Shown: positions 16,723-26,701 of the stretch, one piece after another | Layout of the letters: every line of letters begins with the position of its first letter | Numbering within the stretch: position 1 is the stretch's first letter | Assembly: GCA_963764195.1 (NCBI GenBank) | Contig: CAVXRG010000004.1 | Span: 1 to 64,000, forward strand | DNA length: 64,000 nt | DNA from: JBDSSS01 sp963764195 | GTDB lineage: Bacteria > Actinomycetota > Actinomycetes > Actinomycetales > Dermatophilaceae | Reading direction: 5' to 3' | Made by a program: the position numbers and the translations under genes | The notes under the pieces: model-generated | Told to the model about the DNA's origin: nothing | The model's database searches: none | The model's input: only the letters and a program-made list of their open reading frames with translations

Positions 16723-16780
16723 GTTTCAAGCTCCCTCGTCATCGAGGCGAGCGTGTCGTGCGGTCTGGGCAGATGGGGCC

Positions 16781-16891
16781 TCAGAGCAGGCCCATCATCT
16801 CCTCGTGGGTGGTGTTGCGGTTGTACTGCCCGATGGGCTGTGACTTCGAAGGCCGGTTGAGGACCGCGAAGAACGAGACGATGTACGACAT
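16781..16891 (-). CDS. Very small protein, 36 aa, unknown
   Basis: Sequence begins MSYIVSFFAVLNRPSKSQ and ends HEEMMGLL. I recognise no family. All but about two of its codons end in G or C, the same bias as proven genes here, which is strong for so short a frame. It has a short hydrophobic N-terminus and a polar C-terminus. The ribosome-binding site is poor (AAGGAA about 14 nt upstream). On the minus strand an AT-rich patch with CAGTTG/CAACTG arms (17035-17055) could drive it, leaving a leader of about 130-150 nt. It ends 58 bp from the tRNA-Ser terminator. Confidence 0.6.
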   Translation of the reverse strand: MSYIVSFFAVLNRPSKSQPIGQYNRNTTHEEMMGLL

Positions 16892-17034
16892 GACGGTATT
16901 CAGTTTCCTTACGCTGCGGCCCTGGCGGGCCCGGTGATGGGTCGTCGTGACGGGACGGCCCGGACCGAGAGGACGGTCCCGCCCCACTCGCATGTGCGGA
17001 TGGGCGGAGGACAACGTCTTCGCCTCCATCGTAA

Positions 17035-17055
17035 CAGTTGTGCAAACATCAACTG
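17035..17055. promoter_or_regulatory. Inverted repeat in the divergent 36-aa ORF / folP2 region
   Basis: CAGTTG (17035-17040) and CAACTG (17050-17055) flank TGCAAACAT, in the only AT-rich patch of the intergenic region. On the minus strand TACGAT just downstream could be a -10 box. Position between divergent genes suggests an operator or promoter; the regulator is unknown. Confidence 0.4.
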
Positions 17056-17092
17056 ACCAGGGTTGACCGGTATCGACGAGTATGGGAGTCCG

Positions 17093-18097
17093 ATGAGCGA
17101 GCGACCCGAAAGCAGGCCCGGCTCCGCCGACGGAGGCACCCCGGCGCCGGACGGCGCCCTCGCCCGTCTGGCCCCGCTCGAGCTGCCGAGACCACCCGCC
17201 CTCGTGCTGCGCGGTCAGCGTTTCGACGCGGCCCGCCCGGCCGTCATGGCGATCGTCAACCGCACCCCCGACTCCTTCTTCAGCGGCAACCGGCACGCCG
17301 ACCTCGACGGCGCGAAGGCGGCTCTCGACGAGGCGGTGGCGCTCGGGGCCGACATCGTCGACGTCGGCGGGGTGCGGGCCGGACAGGAGGGGGATGCCGT
17401 GGACGCGGCGGAGGAGATCCGTCGGGTCGTCCCCTTTCTCGAGTGGGCCAGGGCCAGCCACCCCGGCCTCGTCCTGAGCCTCGACACGTGGCGCTCGGAG
17501 GTCGCGACGGAGGCCGCGAGCGCCGGGATCGACCTCGTCAACGACACCTGGTCAGGGCATGACCCCGCGCTCGTCCACGTCGCCGCGCGGATCGGTGCCG
17601 GCTACGTCATCTCCCACACGGGAGGTCTGCCGCCCCGGACCGACCCCGTCGGCGTCAGCTATGGTCCCGACCCCCTCGACGTCGTCCGGGACGTGCTGCG
17701 CACCCTCGCGGCCGGCGCTGCTGCGGCTCTCGACGCCGGGGTCCCCACCGAGCGGGTGCTCGTCGACCCCACCCTGGACTTCGGCAAGACGACCCGGCAC
17801 TCCCTTGAGGTGCTGCGCCACACCGCCGCGATCTCAGCGCTCGGCTTCCCCGTGCTCCAGGCGATGTCGCGCAAGGACTTCGTCGGCGAGACCCTCGACC
17901 TGCCCGCCGAGGAGCGGCTCGAGGGGTCACTCGCGGCCACGGCGGTCGCCGCCTGGCTCGGGGCGGCGGTGTTCCGGGCGCACGATGTGCGGGCCACCCG
18001 CCGAGTGGTCGACATGGTGGCCTCGATCCGCGGTGACCGGCCCCCCTCGCTGTCCGTCCGGGGCACGGCAGCGGCCGGTTCGGGGGACGCAGGATGA
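17093..18097 (+). CDS. folP2: FolP2-type dihydropteroate synthase homologue, 334 aa
   Basis: TIM-barrel protein of the pterin-binding family. It carries the FolP2 variants of the DHPS signatures: VMAIVNRTPDSFF in place of the usual NVTPDSF, and DVGGVRAGQEG where true DHPS has the ESTRPG loop. NDTWSGHDPA and SHTGGLPPRT also match mycobacterial FolP2 (Rv1207), which was reported to lack DHPS activity. So it is probably a paralogue with another, unknown role and not the folate enzyme. The ATG at 17093 follows GGGAG at a good distance. The Arg/Ser/Pro-rich first 35 residues are variable. Confidence 0.85.
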   Translation: MSERPESRPGSADGGTPAPDGALARLAPLELPRPPALVLRGQRFDAARPAVMAIVNRTPDSFFSGNRHADLDGAKAALDEAVALGADIVDVGGVRAGQEGDAVDAAEEIRRVVPFLEWARASHPGLVLSLDTWRSEVATEAASAGIDLVNDTWSGHDPALVHVAARIGAGYVISHTGGLPPRTDPVGVSYGPDPLDVVRDVLRTLAAGAAAALDAGVPTERVLVDPTLDFGKTTRHSLEVLRHTAAISALGFPVLQAMSRKDFVGETLDLPAEERLEGSLAATAVAAWLGAAVFRAHDVRATRRVVDMVASIRGDRPPSLSVRGTAAAGSGDAG

Positions 18098-18146
18098 ACT
18101 CGTGAGATTGCCCGCGCTTCCCCGGGACGGCCCCTTCCCGACATGC

Positions 18147-18329
18147 TAGGTTCGTCGCGGTTGCAGTTGCAGTTCCTCGCAGTCGAGTAGGTGCCCGTCA
18201 TCCACATGGTGACGGGTTTCTCAGTGACGTCGACGGGTTCCACCCGGCGGTTGAGTCAAAAGCGGCAGGGGCAGCCTGGGGTTTCGCGAGGTGCGTATCC
18301 CATTGGCTAAGAAGGAAAGAGTTACCGGT
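18147..18329 (+). promoter_or_regulatory. Promoter and long leader of the cold-shock gene
   Basis: TAGGTT at 18147-18152 is a good -10 box, which would place the transcript start near 18159 and give a leader of about 170 nt before the ATG at 18330. The leader holds a hairpin (CCCGTCA 18194-18200 with TGACGGG 18210-18216, then TTTCTC) and a TTGCAG direct repeat. Long structured leaders on cold-shock mRNAs are well known in enterics; a thermosensing role here is inference. Confidence 0.45.
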
Positions 18330-18533
18330 ATGGCACAGGGCACCGTCAAGTGGTTCAACGCCGAGAAGGGCTTTGGTTTCATTGCCCAGGACGGCGGCGG
18401 CCCCGACGTCTTCGTCCACTACTCGGCCATCGAGTCGAACGGCTACCGTTCGCTCGATGAGGCGCAGCGCGTCGAGTTCGAGGTCACGCAGGGCCCCAAG
18501 GGTCCGCAGGCCGACGCGGTTCGTCCGCTCTGA
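18330..18533 (+). CDS. Cold-shock protein, 67 aa
   Basis: A single cold-shock domain that binds single-stranded RNA/DNA and acts as an RNA chaperone. The RNA-binding motifs KGFGFI (about residues 15-20) and VFVHYS (about 29-34) are intact and the length is standard. The ATG at 18330 gives the canonical MAQGTVKWFNAEKGFGF start; GAAGGAAAG lies 14 nt upstream. It is monocistronic, with a strong terminator 37 bp later. Confidence 0.96.
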   Translation: MAQGTVKWFNAEKGFGFIAQDGGGPDVFVHYSAIESNGYRSLDEAQRVEFEVTQGPKGPQADAVRPL

Positions 18534-18569
18534 CAGAACGCAACGAGCGACACCCACGTCGTTTGTGAC

Positions 18570-18599
18570 AACGCCCCCCGGCTTCGGCCGGGGGGCGTT
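18570..18599 (+). terminator. Terminator of the cold-shock gene
   Basis: AACGCCCCCCGGC and GCCGGGGGGCGTT form a 13-bp perfect stem with the stable TTCG loop, followed by GTTGTTGT. Confidence 0.92.
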
Positions 18600-18639
18600 G
18601 TTGTCGTGCAGGGTCCTGCGTGGTCTCAGGGGCTGAGCC

Positions 18640-20211
18640 TCAGCTGCACTGCTCGTACGGCGTCGTCGTCGGGCTCGGGGTCGCCGGCGTCGTCGGGGTG
18701 GGCGTGCTCGTCGAGGGGGTGGCCGTGGCCGACGGGGTCGTCGGGGTCGTCGGGGGCGGAGTCTTGATGGCCTTCTCGATCATGGCCCGGACCTTGGCGT
18801 AGTCGGGGTTGGTGGAGCTGACTCCCTCTGCGGACGTCAGCGAGACGCTGTTGATCGTCGAGGCCTGGATCCGATCCACGAGGGTGACGAAGGCCGAGAG
18901 GTTGCTCGCCGAGATGTCGGTGTAGATGTTGTCCTTGGCGATCTTGGCGATCTCGGGGTACTTGCTCACCATCCGAGCGGGGTTCACCTGCTTGACGATG
19001 GCCTGCACCACGCACCGCTGGCGGGCCTGGCGGTAGGTGTCGGAGTCGGCCGCGCGGCTGCGGGCGTACCAGAGCGCGAGCTGGCCGTTGAGGTGCTGGA
19101 AGCCGGGAGTGAAGTAGCCGGTGACCCCGGTGATGTGGCCGAAGCCGTCGGCGTGGCCGCCGATCGGCAGCCGCCCCCCGAAGGCGGCGTCCTTGACGTT
19201 GACGTCGATGCCGCCCATGGCGTCGATGAGCTGCTGGAAGCCCTTGAGGTCGATGATGACGAGCTGGTTGATGTCCATCCCGACGATCTGCTGGATGGCG
19301 CCGCGGATCTCGGTGCGGCCCGGTGTGCTGTCGCCCGGGTAGGAGCCGGGATTGTCCTTCTTGTAGTTCTCCGCCTCCTCCCACAGGTTGGTGAGCATGC
19401 ACTGGCCCGGACCCTGCGCGCAGGTGCTGTCGGGGCTGCCGAAGAAGCCAGAGGTGTATCGGGCGCGTAGCGGGCTGTCGGGGGCGAGGGGGGCCTTGAG
19501 CAGGTTGCGCGGCAGGGAGATGAGCGTCGTGCGGCCCGTCTTCGTGTCGATGCTCGCCACGATCATCGAGTCGGTGCGCACCCCGGTCCGGTCCGCACCG
19601 GCGTCCGACCCGAGCAGCAGGATGTTGAGCCGCGGCTGGTCCGCCCACGGGTCCTGGCCCTGGACGACCTGCGGTTCGGAGGCCTTGCCGTCGATCCCGG
19701 TCGAGGTCGACGGGGCGCCGAACACCTGCGACACCGTGTCCTGGGTGATCGTCGCGTACTCCGCGACCTTGAGGGAGCCGGCCGCGACGAAGAAGACCAT
19801 CAGCGTCGTGAACGCGGCGAGGACGCGGGTGCGCGTCCGGTCGAGGCGGGTCGGGCGGGCGCGCATCGCGGTGAGGATGATCGACGCGCACCAGATGACG
19901 CCTGCGACGACGAAGACGATGGCGATGGCCCGGAGCGTGCCCGGGCTCGTGACGACGTCGAGGACGGTGTTGCGCAGACCCTTGGTCAGCACCACCCAGG
20001 CGAGGGCGACGCCGGAGAGCAGGGCGACGGCGAGCAGCAGCCAGCCGAGCACCCGGTTGCGGGTCTGCGTCAGCCCGGCCCCGGGGAGGGCGGTGCCGAG
20101 CGCCGTGAGACCGACGGCGCGCCAGAGCCCGGAACGCCGCTGTGCGGGCAGGCCTTGGCCACCGGTGGCTACGGGTGGGTGCGCGCGGCCACGGTCGTCG
20201 ACTCTGCTCAT
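18640..20211 (-). CDS. LytR-CpsA-Psr (LCP) family cell-wall ligase, 523 aa
   Basis: Membrane enzyme that attaches glycopolymers (teichoic acid-like or arabinogalactan-like) from a lipid carrier to peptidoglycan. Three to four hydrophobic segments occupy residues 30-165, and the rest is outside the cell. LCP landmarks are present: NILLLGSD, RTDSMIVASID, SLPRNLL, MGGIDVNV, and LNGQLALWYARSR...RQRCV, which supply the conserved Asp/Arg pyrophosphate ligands. A Thr/Pro-rich tail of about 45 residues ends the chain. Start 20211 (MSRVDDRG) is preferred because GAGAGG precedes it by 5 nt. Which polymer it handles cannot be read. Confidence 0.92.
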   Translation of the reverse strand: MSRVDDRGRAHPPVATGGQGLPAQRRSGLWRAVGLTALGTALPGAGLTQTRNRVLGWLLLAVALLSGVALAWVVLTKGLRNTVLDVVTSPGTLRAIAIVFVVAGVIWCASIILTAMRARPTRLDRTRTRVLAAFTTLMVFFVAAGSLKVAEYATITQDTVSQVFGAPSTSTGIDGKASEPQVVQGQDPWADQPRLNILLLGSDAGADRTGVRTDSMIVASIDTKTGRTTLISLPRNLLKAPLAPDSPLRARYTSGFFGSPDSTCAQGPGQCMLTNLWEEAENYKKDNPGSYPGDSTPGRTEIRGAIQQIVGMDINQLVIIDLKGFQQLIDAMGGIDVNVKDAAFGGRLPIGGHADGFGHITGVTGYFTPGFQHLNGQLALWYARSRAADSDTYRQARQRCVVQAIVKQVNPARMVSKYPEIAKIAKDNIYTDISASNLSAFVTLVDRIQASTINSVSLTSAEGVSSTNPDYAKVRAMIEKAIKTPPPTTPTTPSATATPSTSTPTPTTPATPSPTTTPYEQCS

Positions 20212-20395
20212 GGGTTCCTCTCGCCTGTTGGTGGAGGCAGCCCGCTCATTGTGCACCCCGAACCTAGGAGATGTGCCAACTCCGTGAGAGGCGGCGCCGC
20301 TGAGGAGACCAACCCCGCGTTTGGCCCGACACGGCGCGGCCGGTAGCCTTGCTCCGCTCGCGCATCCTTGCCCCCACGGGCCGGGTGCCGGACGT

Positions 20396-20482
20396 GGAGG
20401 CGTCGCATAGTGGCCTAGTGCGCCCGCCTGCTAAGCGGGTTGGGGATAACACCCCTCGCGGGTTCAAATCCCGCCGCCTCCG
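20396..20482 (+). tRNA. tRNA-Ser, anticodon GCT
   Basis: The acceptor arms GGAGGCG/CGCCTCC pair. The anticodon stem CCCGC/GCGGG encloses CTGCTAA, anticodon GCT. It has the long variable arm and T-arm GGGTTCAAATCCC, 87 nt. TAGCCT near 20344 is a weak -10 candidate. Confidence 0.96.
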
Positions 20483-20490
20483 CCGCACGA

Positions 20491-20524
20491 AGAGAGCCCC
20501 GAGCCTGCACGCTCGGGGCTCTCT
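20491..20524 (+). terminator. Terminator of tRNA-Ser(GCT)
   Basis: AGAGAGCCCCGAGC pairs with GCTCGGGGCTCTCT, a 14-bp perfect stem with a 6-nt loop, 8 bp after the tRNA. It also ends transcription of the convergent minus-strand membrane protein gene at 20529. Confidence 0.85.
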
Positions 20525-20528
20525 GCGT

Positions 20529-21059
20529 CTACGCGTCCCCTTTCCCGCCCTCGTTCGCGTCATCGTCCGGTCGAAGCGGCAGCCGGCGCTTGTGCCACTC
20601 GGGGACGGCGACCCAGAAGACGAGGGCCAGCACTGCGACCCCGGCCCCCATCGCGAGAGCGACGGCGTGGCTCAGCATCACGTCGAGCACGAGCGTCACG
20701 CCGCCGACGATGCTGAGGGCGAGGGCGATCAGACCCAGCGAGGTGAGCCTCGCGGTGTAGACGACGATGAAGTCCTTCACCCCGCGGTGGAACAGCACCC
20801 GGTGCATGGCGACCGGTGCGGTGAACAGCACGACCGACACGGCAGTGGCAATGAGGGTGGCGACATACACCCCACGCTGGAAGGGCGCCAGCGTCGTGAA
20901 GCGCTGCTGGAAGGGCAGCGTGAGCAGGAAGCCGAAGAGGATCTGGGTCCCGGCCTGCGCGATGCGCACCTCCTGGAGCTGCTCGGTGAAGTTGCGGTCG
21001 AGCCGCTGCCCCGAGGTCTCGTCACGGGAGTAGTCGCGGGCATCGCGATCGTCGTCCAT
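20529..21059 (-). CDS. DUF6328-type membrane protein, 176 aa
   Basis: Four hydrophobic helices (about residues 38-58, 68-92, 107-130, 137-155) follow a charged N-terminus of some 35 residues. The stretch RNFTEQLQEVRIAQAGTQILFGF is typical of DUF6328, a family sometimes mislabelled as sodium:proton antiporter; its function is unknown. The ATG at 21059 has GGAAGG 5 nt upstream; a GTG two codons earlier is possible. It is monocistronic, between tRNA-Ser and pckG. Confidence 0.8.
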   Translation of the reverse strand: MDDDRDARDYSRDETSGQRLDRNFTEQLQEVRIAQAGTQILFGFLLTLPFQQRFTTLAPFQRGVYVATLIATAVSVVLFTAPVAMHRVLFHRGVKDFIVVYTARLTSLGLIALALSIVGGVTLVLDVMLSHAVALAMGAGVAVLALVFWVAVPEWHKRRLPLRPDDDANEGGKGDA

Positions 21060-21110
21060 GCCCACCTTCCTACTCCTTCACGCCGTCACCCGGGCTCCTG
21101 GGACGACGAA

Positions 21111-21139
21111 GGACCCGGCACCGCAGGGGTGCCGGGTCC
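21111..21139 (-). terminator. Terminator of pckG
   Basis: GGACCCGGCACC (21111-21122) pairs with GGTGCCGGGTCC (21128-21139) around a 5-nt loop, 45 bp beyond the pckG stop on the minus strand. Confidence 0.85.
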
Positions 21140-21184
21140 TCCTTCCACGTCGGTCGCCACCCGCCACCGGGCGGGTGACGGGTC

Positions 21185-23020
<1,836 letters not shown>

Positions 23021-23036
23021 GGTGGCCATCCCTTCG

Positions 23037-23058
23037 CGTGGTGCCGCCTGGCACCACG
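23037..23058. promoter_or_regulatory. pckG: Inverted repeat upstream of pckG
   Basis: CGTGGTGCC (23037-23045) and GGCACCACG (23050-23058) are perfectly complementary with a 4-bp gap, just before the pckG ribosome-binding site. It may be a repressor operator or an mRNA hairpin that limits translation. No factor can be named. Confidence 0.45.
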
Positions 23059-23432
23059 TTCTGCCGGTGGTCGCTCACCTGACGTGGACGGTGCCCTGAC
23101 AGGGCGTGAGTGTCCACATGGTGAACAGGTGACGTGGTGATTTCACGGTAGCCCCCGCCCGGAGAGGGATGAGCGCAGTTCGGTCCCGGGTTCGGTGAGA
23201 CGCCTCACACCTTGCCGCGACCGCAAGGAATGCGACAGGATCCTGTCGGTTTCTTGCAGGACTTGCAGGGACCGGCATGCGTGACGTGGTCCGGCCGGCG
23301 CCCCCCGAGGTATGCCGCCCACGCACCGTCGCGACGTCCGTGCGGGCGCGGTCCGGGTGGCCGATCAGACGGATTTCGTGGAACGGCGGGGCAGGCGCTA
23401 AAGTTTCCTCTCGTCCCACCCGGTGGGGCCAC
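23059..23432. other. Intergenic region between pckG and tRNA-Arg
   Basis: About 370 bp. It contains a 16-bp perfect palindrome CGACAGGATCCTGTCG at 23233-23248, one copy of GTATGCCG (23310), and TAAAGT near 23399, a candidate -10 box for the tRNA. The pckG promoter should lie here on the minus strand. No ORF is convincing. Confidence 0.5.
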
Positions 23433-23505
23433 GCACCCGTAGCTCAACGGATAGAGCATCTGACTACGGATCAGAAGGTTAGGGGTTCGAATCCCTTCGG
23501 GTGCA
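23433..23505 (+). tRNA. tRNA-Arg, anticodon ACG
   Basis: The acceptor arms GCACCCG/CGGGTGC pair. The anticodon stem TCTGA/TCAGA encloses CTACGGA, anticodon ACG (read as ICG after editing). T-arm GGGGTTCGAATCCC. 73 nt, no encoded CCA. It borders a block of genes with different codon habits. Confidence 0.96.
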
Positions 23506-23520
23506 CTCTGTGTTGAGACA

Positions 23521-23568
23521 GAAGAACGAGGCCCTGACCCGCGACTACGCGGTCGGGGCCTTGTTCTT
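23521..23568 (+). terminator. Terminator of tRNA-Arg
   Basis: GAAGAACGAGGCC...GCG pairs with CGC...GGCCTTGTTCTTC in a long, slightly interrupted stem around ACTA, 15 bp after the tRNA. Confidence 0.8.
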
Positions 23569-23788
23569 CGCCGGCAGACGTAGGCACCGGCAAGGTGCAC
23601 GTCACCCCTCGAGCCGGACCGGGGGTACGTCCTCCCGGGCGCTGCTGGGCGCTGCCTGGGCGACCCCGGCCACCGCTGCCGTCCTGGTTGCCGCCCGCCG
23701 TGGCTCTCCCGTAAGCGATCGACCGCGGCCGGCGGAGCGTCACAATGACGGTGACGACCACCAGCACGACCAGTGAAGGAGCGACCGC

Positions 23789-25051
23789 ATGACCACCCTC
23801 CCCACAGCAGCGCCGACGCGCACGGCGCAGGAGCACATATCCCTCACCGAGACCCGGGCCGCCCACAACTACCACCCGCTGCCCGTGGTGCTGGCCACGG
23901 CTGACGGCGCCTGGGTCACCGACGTCAACGGGGAGCGGTACCTGGACTGTCTGGCCGGTTACTCCGCCCTCAACTTCGGCCATCAGCATCCGCGGCTGAT
24001 CGCGGCCGCCGAACGCCAGCTGCACACGCTGACGCTGACGAGCCGGGCCTTCTACAACGACCAGCTCGGACCGTTCGCCGCCGCGCTGGGAGACCTGGTC
24101 GGCAAGCAGGTCGTCCTGCCGATGAACACCGGCGCGGAGGCCGTCGAGACGGCCCTGAAGGTGGCTCGTCGCTGGGGGCACCAGGTGCGCGGCATCGCGC
24201 CCGACCGCGGCACCATCATCGTCATGGCGGGCAACTTCCACGGGCGCACGACCACGATCGTCAGCTTCTCCACCGATGAGGAGGCCCGGGCCGGTTTCGG
24301 GCCCTTCACCCCGGGTTTCGTCGTCGTGCCGTACGGCGATTCGGCAGCTCTGGAGGCTGCGGTCACCGACGAGACCATCGCCGTGCTCGTCGAGCCCATC
24401 CAGGGAGAGGCAGGCGTCGTGATCCCGCCGGAGGGTTACCTGCGCCAGGTGCGGCAGCTGTGCACCTCCCGCAGAATGCTGTTGATCGCCGACGAGATCC
24501 AGTCCGGTCTGGCCCGGACCGGTCGCACCCTCGCCGTGGAGCACGAGGAGGTCATCCCTGACATCGTCGTGCTCGGCAAGGCCCTCGGGGGCGGTGTGCT
24601 GCCCGTCTCGGCGATCGCGGCCGACCATGACGTCATGGACGTCGTCACCCCGGGCAGCCACGGGTCGACGTTCGGCGGCAACCCGCTGGCGGCCGCCGTC
24701 GGTCGCGAGGTGGTAGCGATGCTGGAGACCGGTGAGTTCCAGTCGGCGGCGACGCGGCTCGGTCGACGGCTGTCCACCGGCCTGAGCGCGATCGGCCAGG
24801 GAATCGTCGCGGTCCGCTCCCGTGGCCTGTGGGCGGGCGTCGACGTCGACCCCGCCCTGATGACCGGGCGCGAGCTCAGCGAGAGACTGCTGGCGCGGAG
24901 GATCCTGGTCAAGGACACCCACGGGGCCACGATCCGCATCGCCCCCCCGCTCGTGGCCAGCGAGGCCGACATCGACCTCATCGTTTCGGGCATCGAGGAC
25001 TCCCTGCGTGAGGCTGCCGGTGCCCAGCCCGCCTCGGGGCATCGAAGATGA
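23789..25051 (+). CDS. rocD: Ornithine aminotransferase, 420 aa
   Basis: Class III PLP aminotransferase moving the delta-amino group of ornithine to 2-oxoglutarate, giving glutamate semialdehyde (arginine/ornithine breakdown, proline link). The PLP lysine is K264 in VLGKALGGG; IADEIQSGL holds the PLP-nitrogen Asp235; NTGAEAVETA and GNFHGRTT are the cofactor loops. Length and order match RocD; acetylornithine aminotransferase is the main alternative. GAAGGAG lies 11 nt before the ATG. Leucine is mostly CTG here, while neighbours such as cysK prefer CTC, one reason to suspect transfer. Confidence 0.9.
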   Translation: MTTLPTAAPTRTAQEHISLTETRAAHNYHPLPVVLATADGAWVTDVNGERYLDCLAGYSALNFGHQHPRLIAAAERQLHTLTLTSRAFYNDQLGPFAAALGDLVGKQVVLPMNTGAEAVETALKVARRWGHQVRGIAPDRGTIIVMAGNFHGRTTTIVSFSTDEEARAGFGPFTPGFVVVPYGDSAALEAAVTDETIAVLVEPIQGEAGVVIPPEGYLRQVRQLCTSRRMLLIADEIQSGLARTGRTLAVEHEEVIPDIVVLGKALGGGVLPVSAIAADHDVMDVVTPGSHGSTFGGNPLAAAVGREVVAMLETGEFQSAATRLGRRLSTGLSAIGQGIVAVRSRGLWAGVDVDPALMTGRELSERLLARRILVKDTHGATIRIAPPLVASEADIDLIVSGIEDSLREAAGAQPASGHRR

Positions 25052-25214
25052 GCGGGCTGCTCATCCAGGGGGCACGCCTGGGGCCGATCACGCCCCCACC
25101 TGCTGTCGCTGCCACCCGACCCTCCCGCTCCAGGCGGACGTCGGTGCACGGACTGGGCGGCGCCATCTCGCACGATACGGAATGCCTTGACGCGGAGGGG
25201 TGCACAGGTCGTCC

Positions 25215-26351
25215 ATGACGCCCGACAGCACGCCCACCCCAGGCCCCACCCCCACGTCAACGAGAGGTCGCCGCGAGCCCGTCCTGCTCCTGGTCGGGGC
25301 CGGACACGCCCACCTGTACGTCGTCAGGCACGCTGGCGACCTGGTGGCCGCGGGCTACCGGGTGCTCCTGCTCGCGCCGCGGTTCTTCGACTACAGCGGT
25401 GTCGCGTCGGCGACGGCCGCTGGCGCGATGCCCGATGACGCCGGACGGATCGACGTGCGGTCGCTGGCGAGCGCCTCGTCCGTCGAGTTCCACGAAGGCA
25501 CGCTGGACTCTCTTGATCCGCAGGCGCGGATCGCGGTCACGTCAGGCGGTGACCGTCTGTCCTACGATGTGCTCTCGCTCAACATCGGCAGTGTGGTGGC
25601 TCCCACCGGGATGAGCGTTCACCCGGACGTCGTGAGGGTGAAGCCGTTGAGTGGCCTCGCTGACCTGGATGCCCGGCTGCGAGCTCTCGGGCCACGAGGG
25701 GCCACGGTCACGGTCGTGGGCGGCGGTGCCTCTGGCCTGGAGCTGGCGGCCCACCTGTCGGTGCGATCGGACGTCGCAGCGGTCCGGTTGGTGGAAGCCG
25801 GGACCATGATCGGTGCGGACCTGCCCCAAGGTGCACGACGACGGATGGTGCGGCTCCTGGCGGCGCGCGGTGTGTCCGTTCGCACCGGGTGCGTGGTTCG
25901 CGACCTCGGGGAGCGACAGGTGGTCTGCGACGGCGGCGCCGCGATGTCTCACGACCTCGCCGTGCTCGCCGTCGGGCTGACGGCGCCGCCGTTGCTCGCC
26001 GAGCTCGGGCTCGGTGACGGACGCGGGGTGCCGGTGCGGGCGACCCTGCGCCATGTCGACCGGGACGAGATCTACGCGGTGGGCGACTGCGCGCGGTTCC
26101 TCCCGGTTTCGCTGCCCCGCATCGGTGTGCACGGGGTCCGGCAAGGACCTGTGCTGCTGCAGAGCCTGCTCGCGCGGCTTCGCGGCGAGCCGTTACCGGT
26201 GTACGAGCCGCGCCGCCGCGCCCTGTCGATCCTCGACCTCGGTGACACCGTCGGCCTGGCTGTGTGGGGGCGCTGGTGGTGGTACGGAGCCGGATCTCTG
26301 CGACTCAAGCGCTACCTCGATCGACGGTGGCTGGGGATCTACCAGGCGTGA
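25215..26351 (+). CDS. FAD-dependent NADH-dehydrogenase-like oxidoreductase, 378 aa
   Basis: A two-dinucleotide-fold flavoprotein related to type II NADH dehydrogenases and to the domain found fused to SelD. The FAD loop is GAGHAHLYVVRHAG (from about residue 27), the NAD(P) loop VVGGGASGLELA (about 165-176), and the second FAD motif IYAVGDCARFLP (about 280). No redox-active CxxxxC or transmembrane helix is seen. The electron acceptor is unknown. The GTG at 25200 is an alternative start next to GGAGGGG. It lies 163 bp after rocD on the same strand. Confidence 0.8.
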   Translation: MTPDSTPTPGPTPTSTRGRREPVLLLVGAGHAHLYVVRHAGDLVAAGYRVLLLAPRFFDYSGVASATAAGAMPDDAGRIDVRSLASASSVEFHEGTLDSLDPQARIAVTSGGDRLSYDVLSLNIGSVVAPTGMSVHPDVVRVKPLSGLADLDARLRALGPRGATVTVVGGGASGLELAAHLSVRSDVAAVRLVEAGTMIGADLPQGARRRMVRLLAARGVSVRTGCVVRDLGERQVVCDGGAAMSHDLAVLAVGLTAPPLLAELGLGDGRGVPVRATLRHVDRDEIYAVGDCARFLPVSLPRIGVHGVRQGPVLLQSLLARLRGEPLPVYEPRRRALSILDLGDTVGLAVWGRWWWYGAGSLRLKRYLDRRWLGIYQA

Positions 26352-26494
26352 GCCCCCCGTCTCGGCCTGGCGGTCTGGCTCGATGCGACAACGGCTGGCC
26401 GCCACGCTGCGCTGCCGGCAGCGCACATGGCACCCTTGCGGTTCGGGCAGGCGAGGGGTCAGGGGGCGACGCACCGGACCACGAGGGAGTGGCG

Positions 26495-26701
26495 ATGCAG
26501 TCGAGTGCACAGTTGCCAGCACCGCAGTTGCCAGCACCGCAGTTGCGGCTCAGGGTGGCGCGGACCGTCACGTCGAGCCATGCCGATGCCGAGGACCTGG
26601 TGCAGGAGACTCCGCTACGGGCCTACCGGGTGATCGACCGCTTCGACGGCCGGTATCCGAGGGCGTGGTTGCCCACCATCAACGACGAGGACACCGTGTG
26701 A
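26495..26701 (+). pseudogene. Remnant of an ECF sigma factor, 68 codons
   Basis: The segment ARTVTSSHADAEDLVQETPL, followed by RAYRVIDRFDGRYPRAWL, matches region 2 (the core-RNA-polymerase binding part) of ECF sigma factors, but the chain then stops and region 4 is absent. A 15-bp unit (AGTTGCCAGCACCGC) repeated twice before it encodes QLPAP repeats and replaces the normal N-terminus. AGGGAG lies 6 nt before the ATG. Its stop overlaps the next gene's GTG by 4 bp (GTGA), so the fragment may still be translated and coupled to the reductase. Confidence 0.7.
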
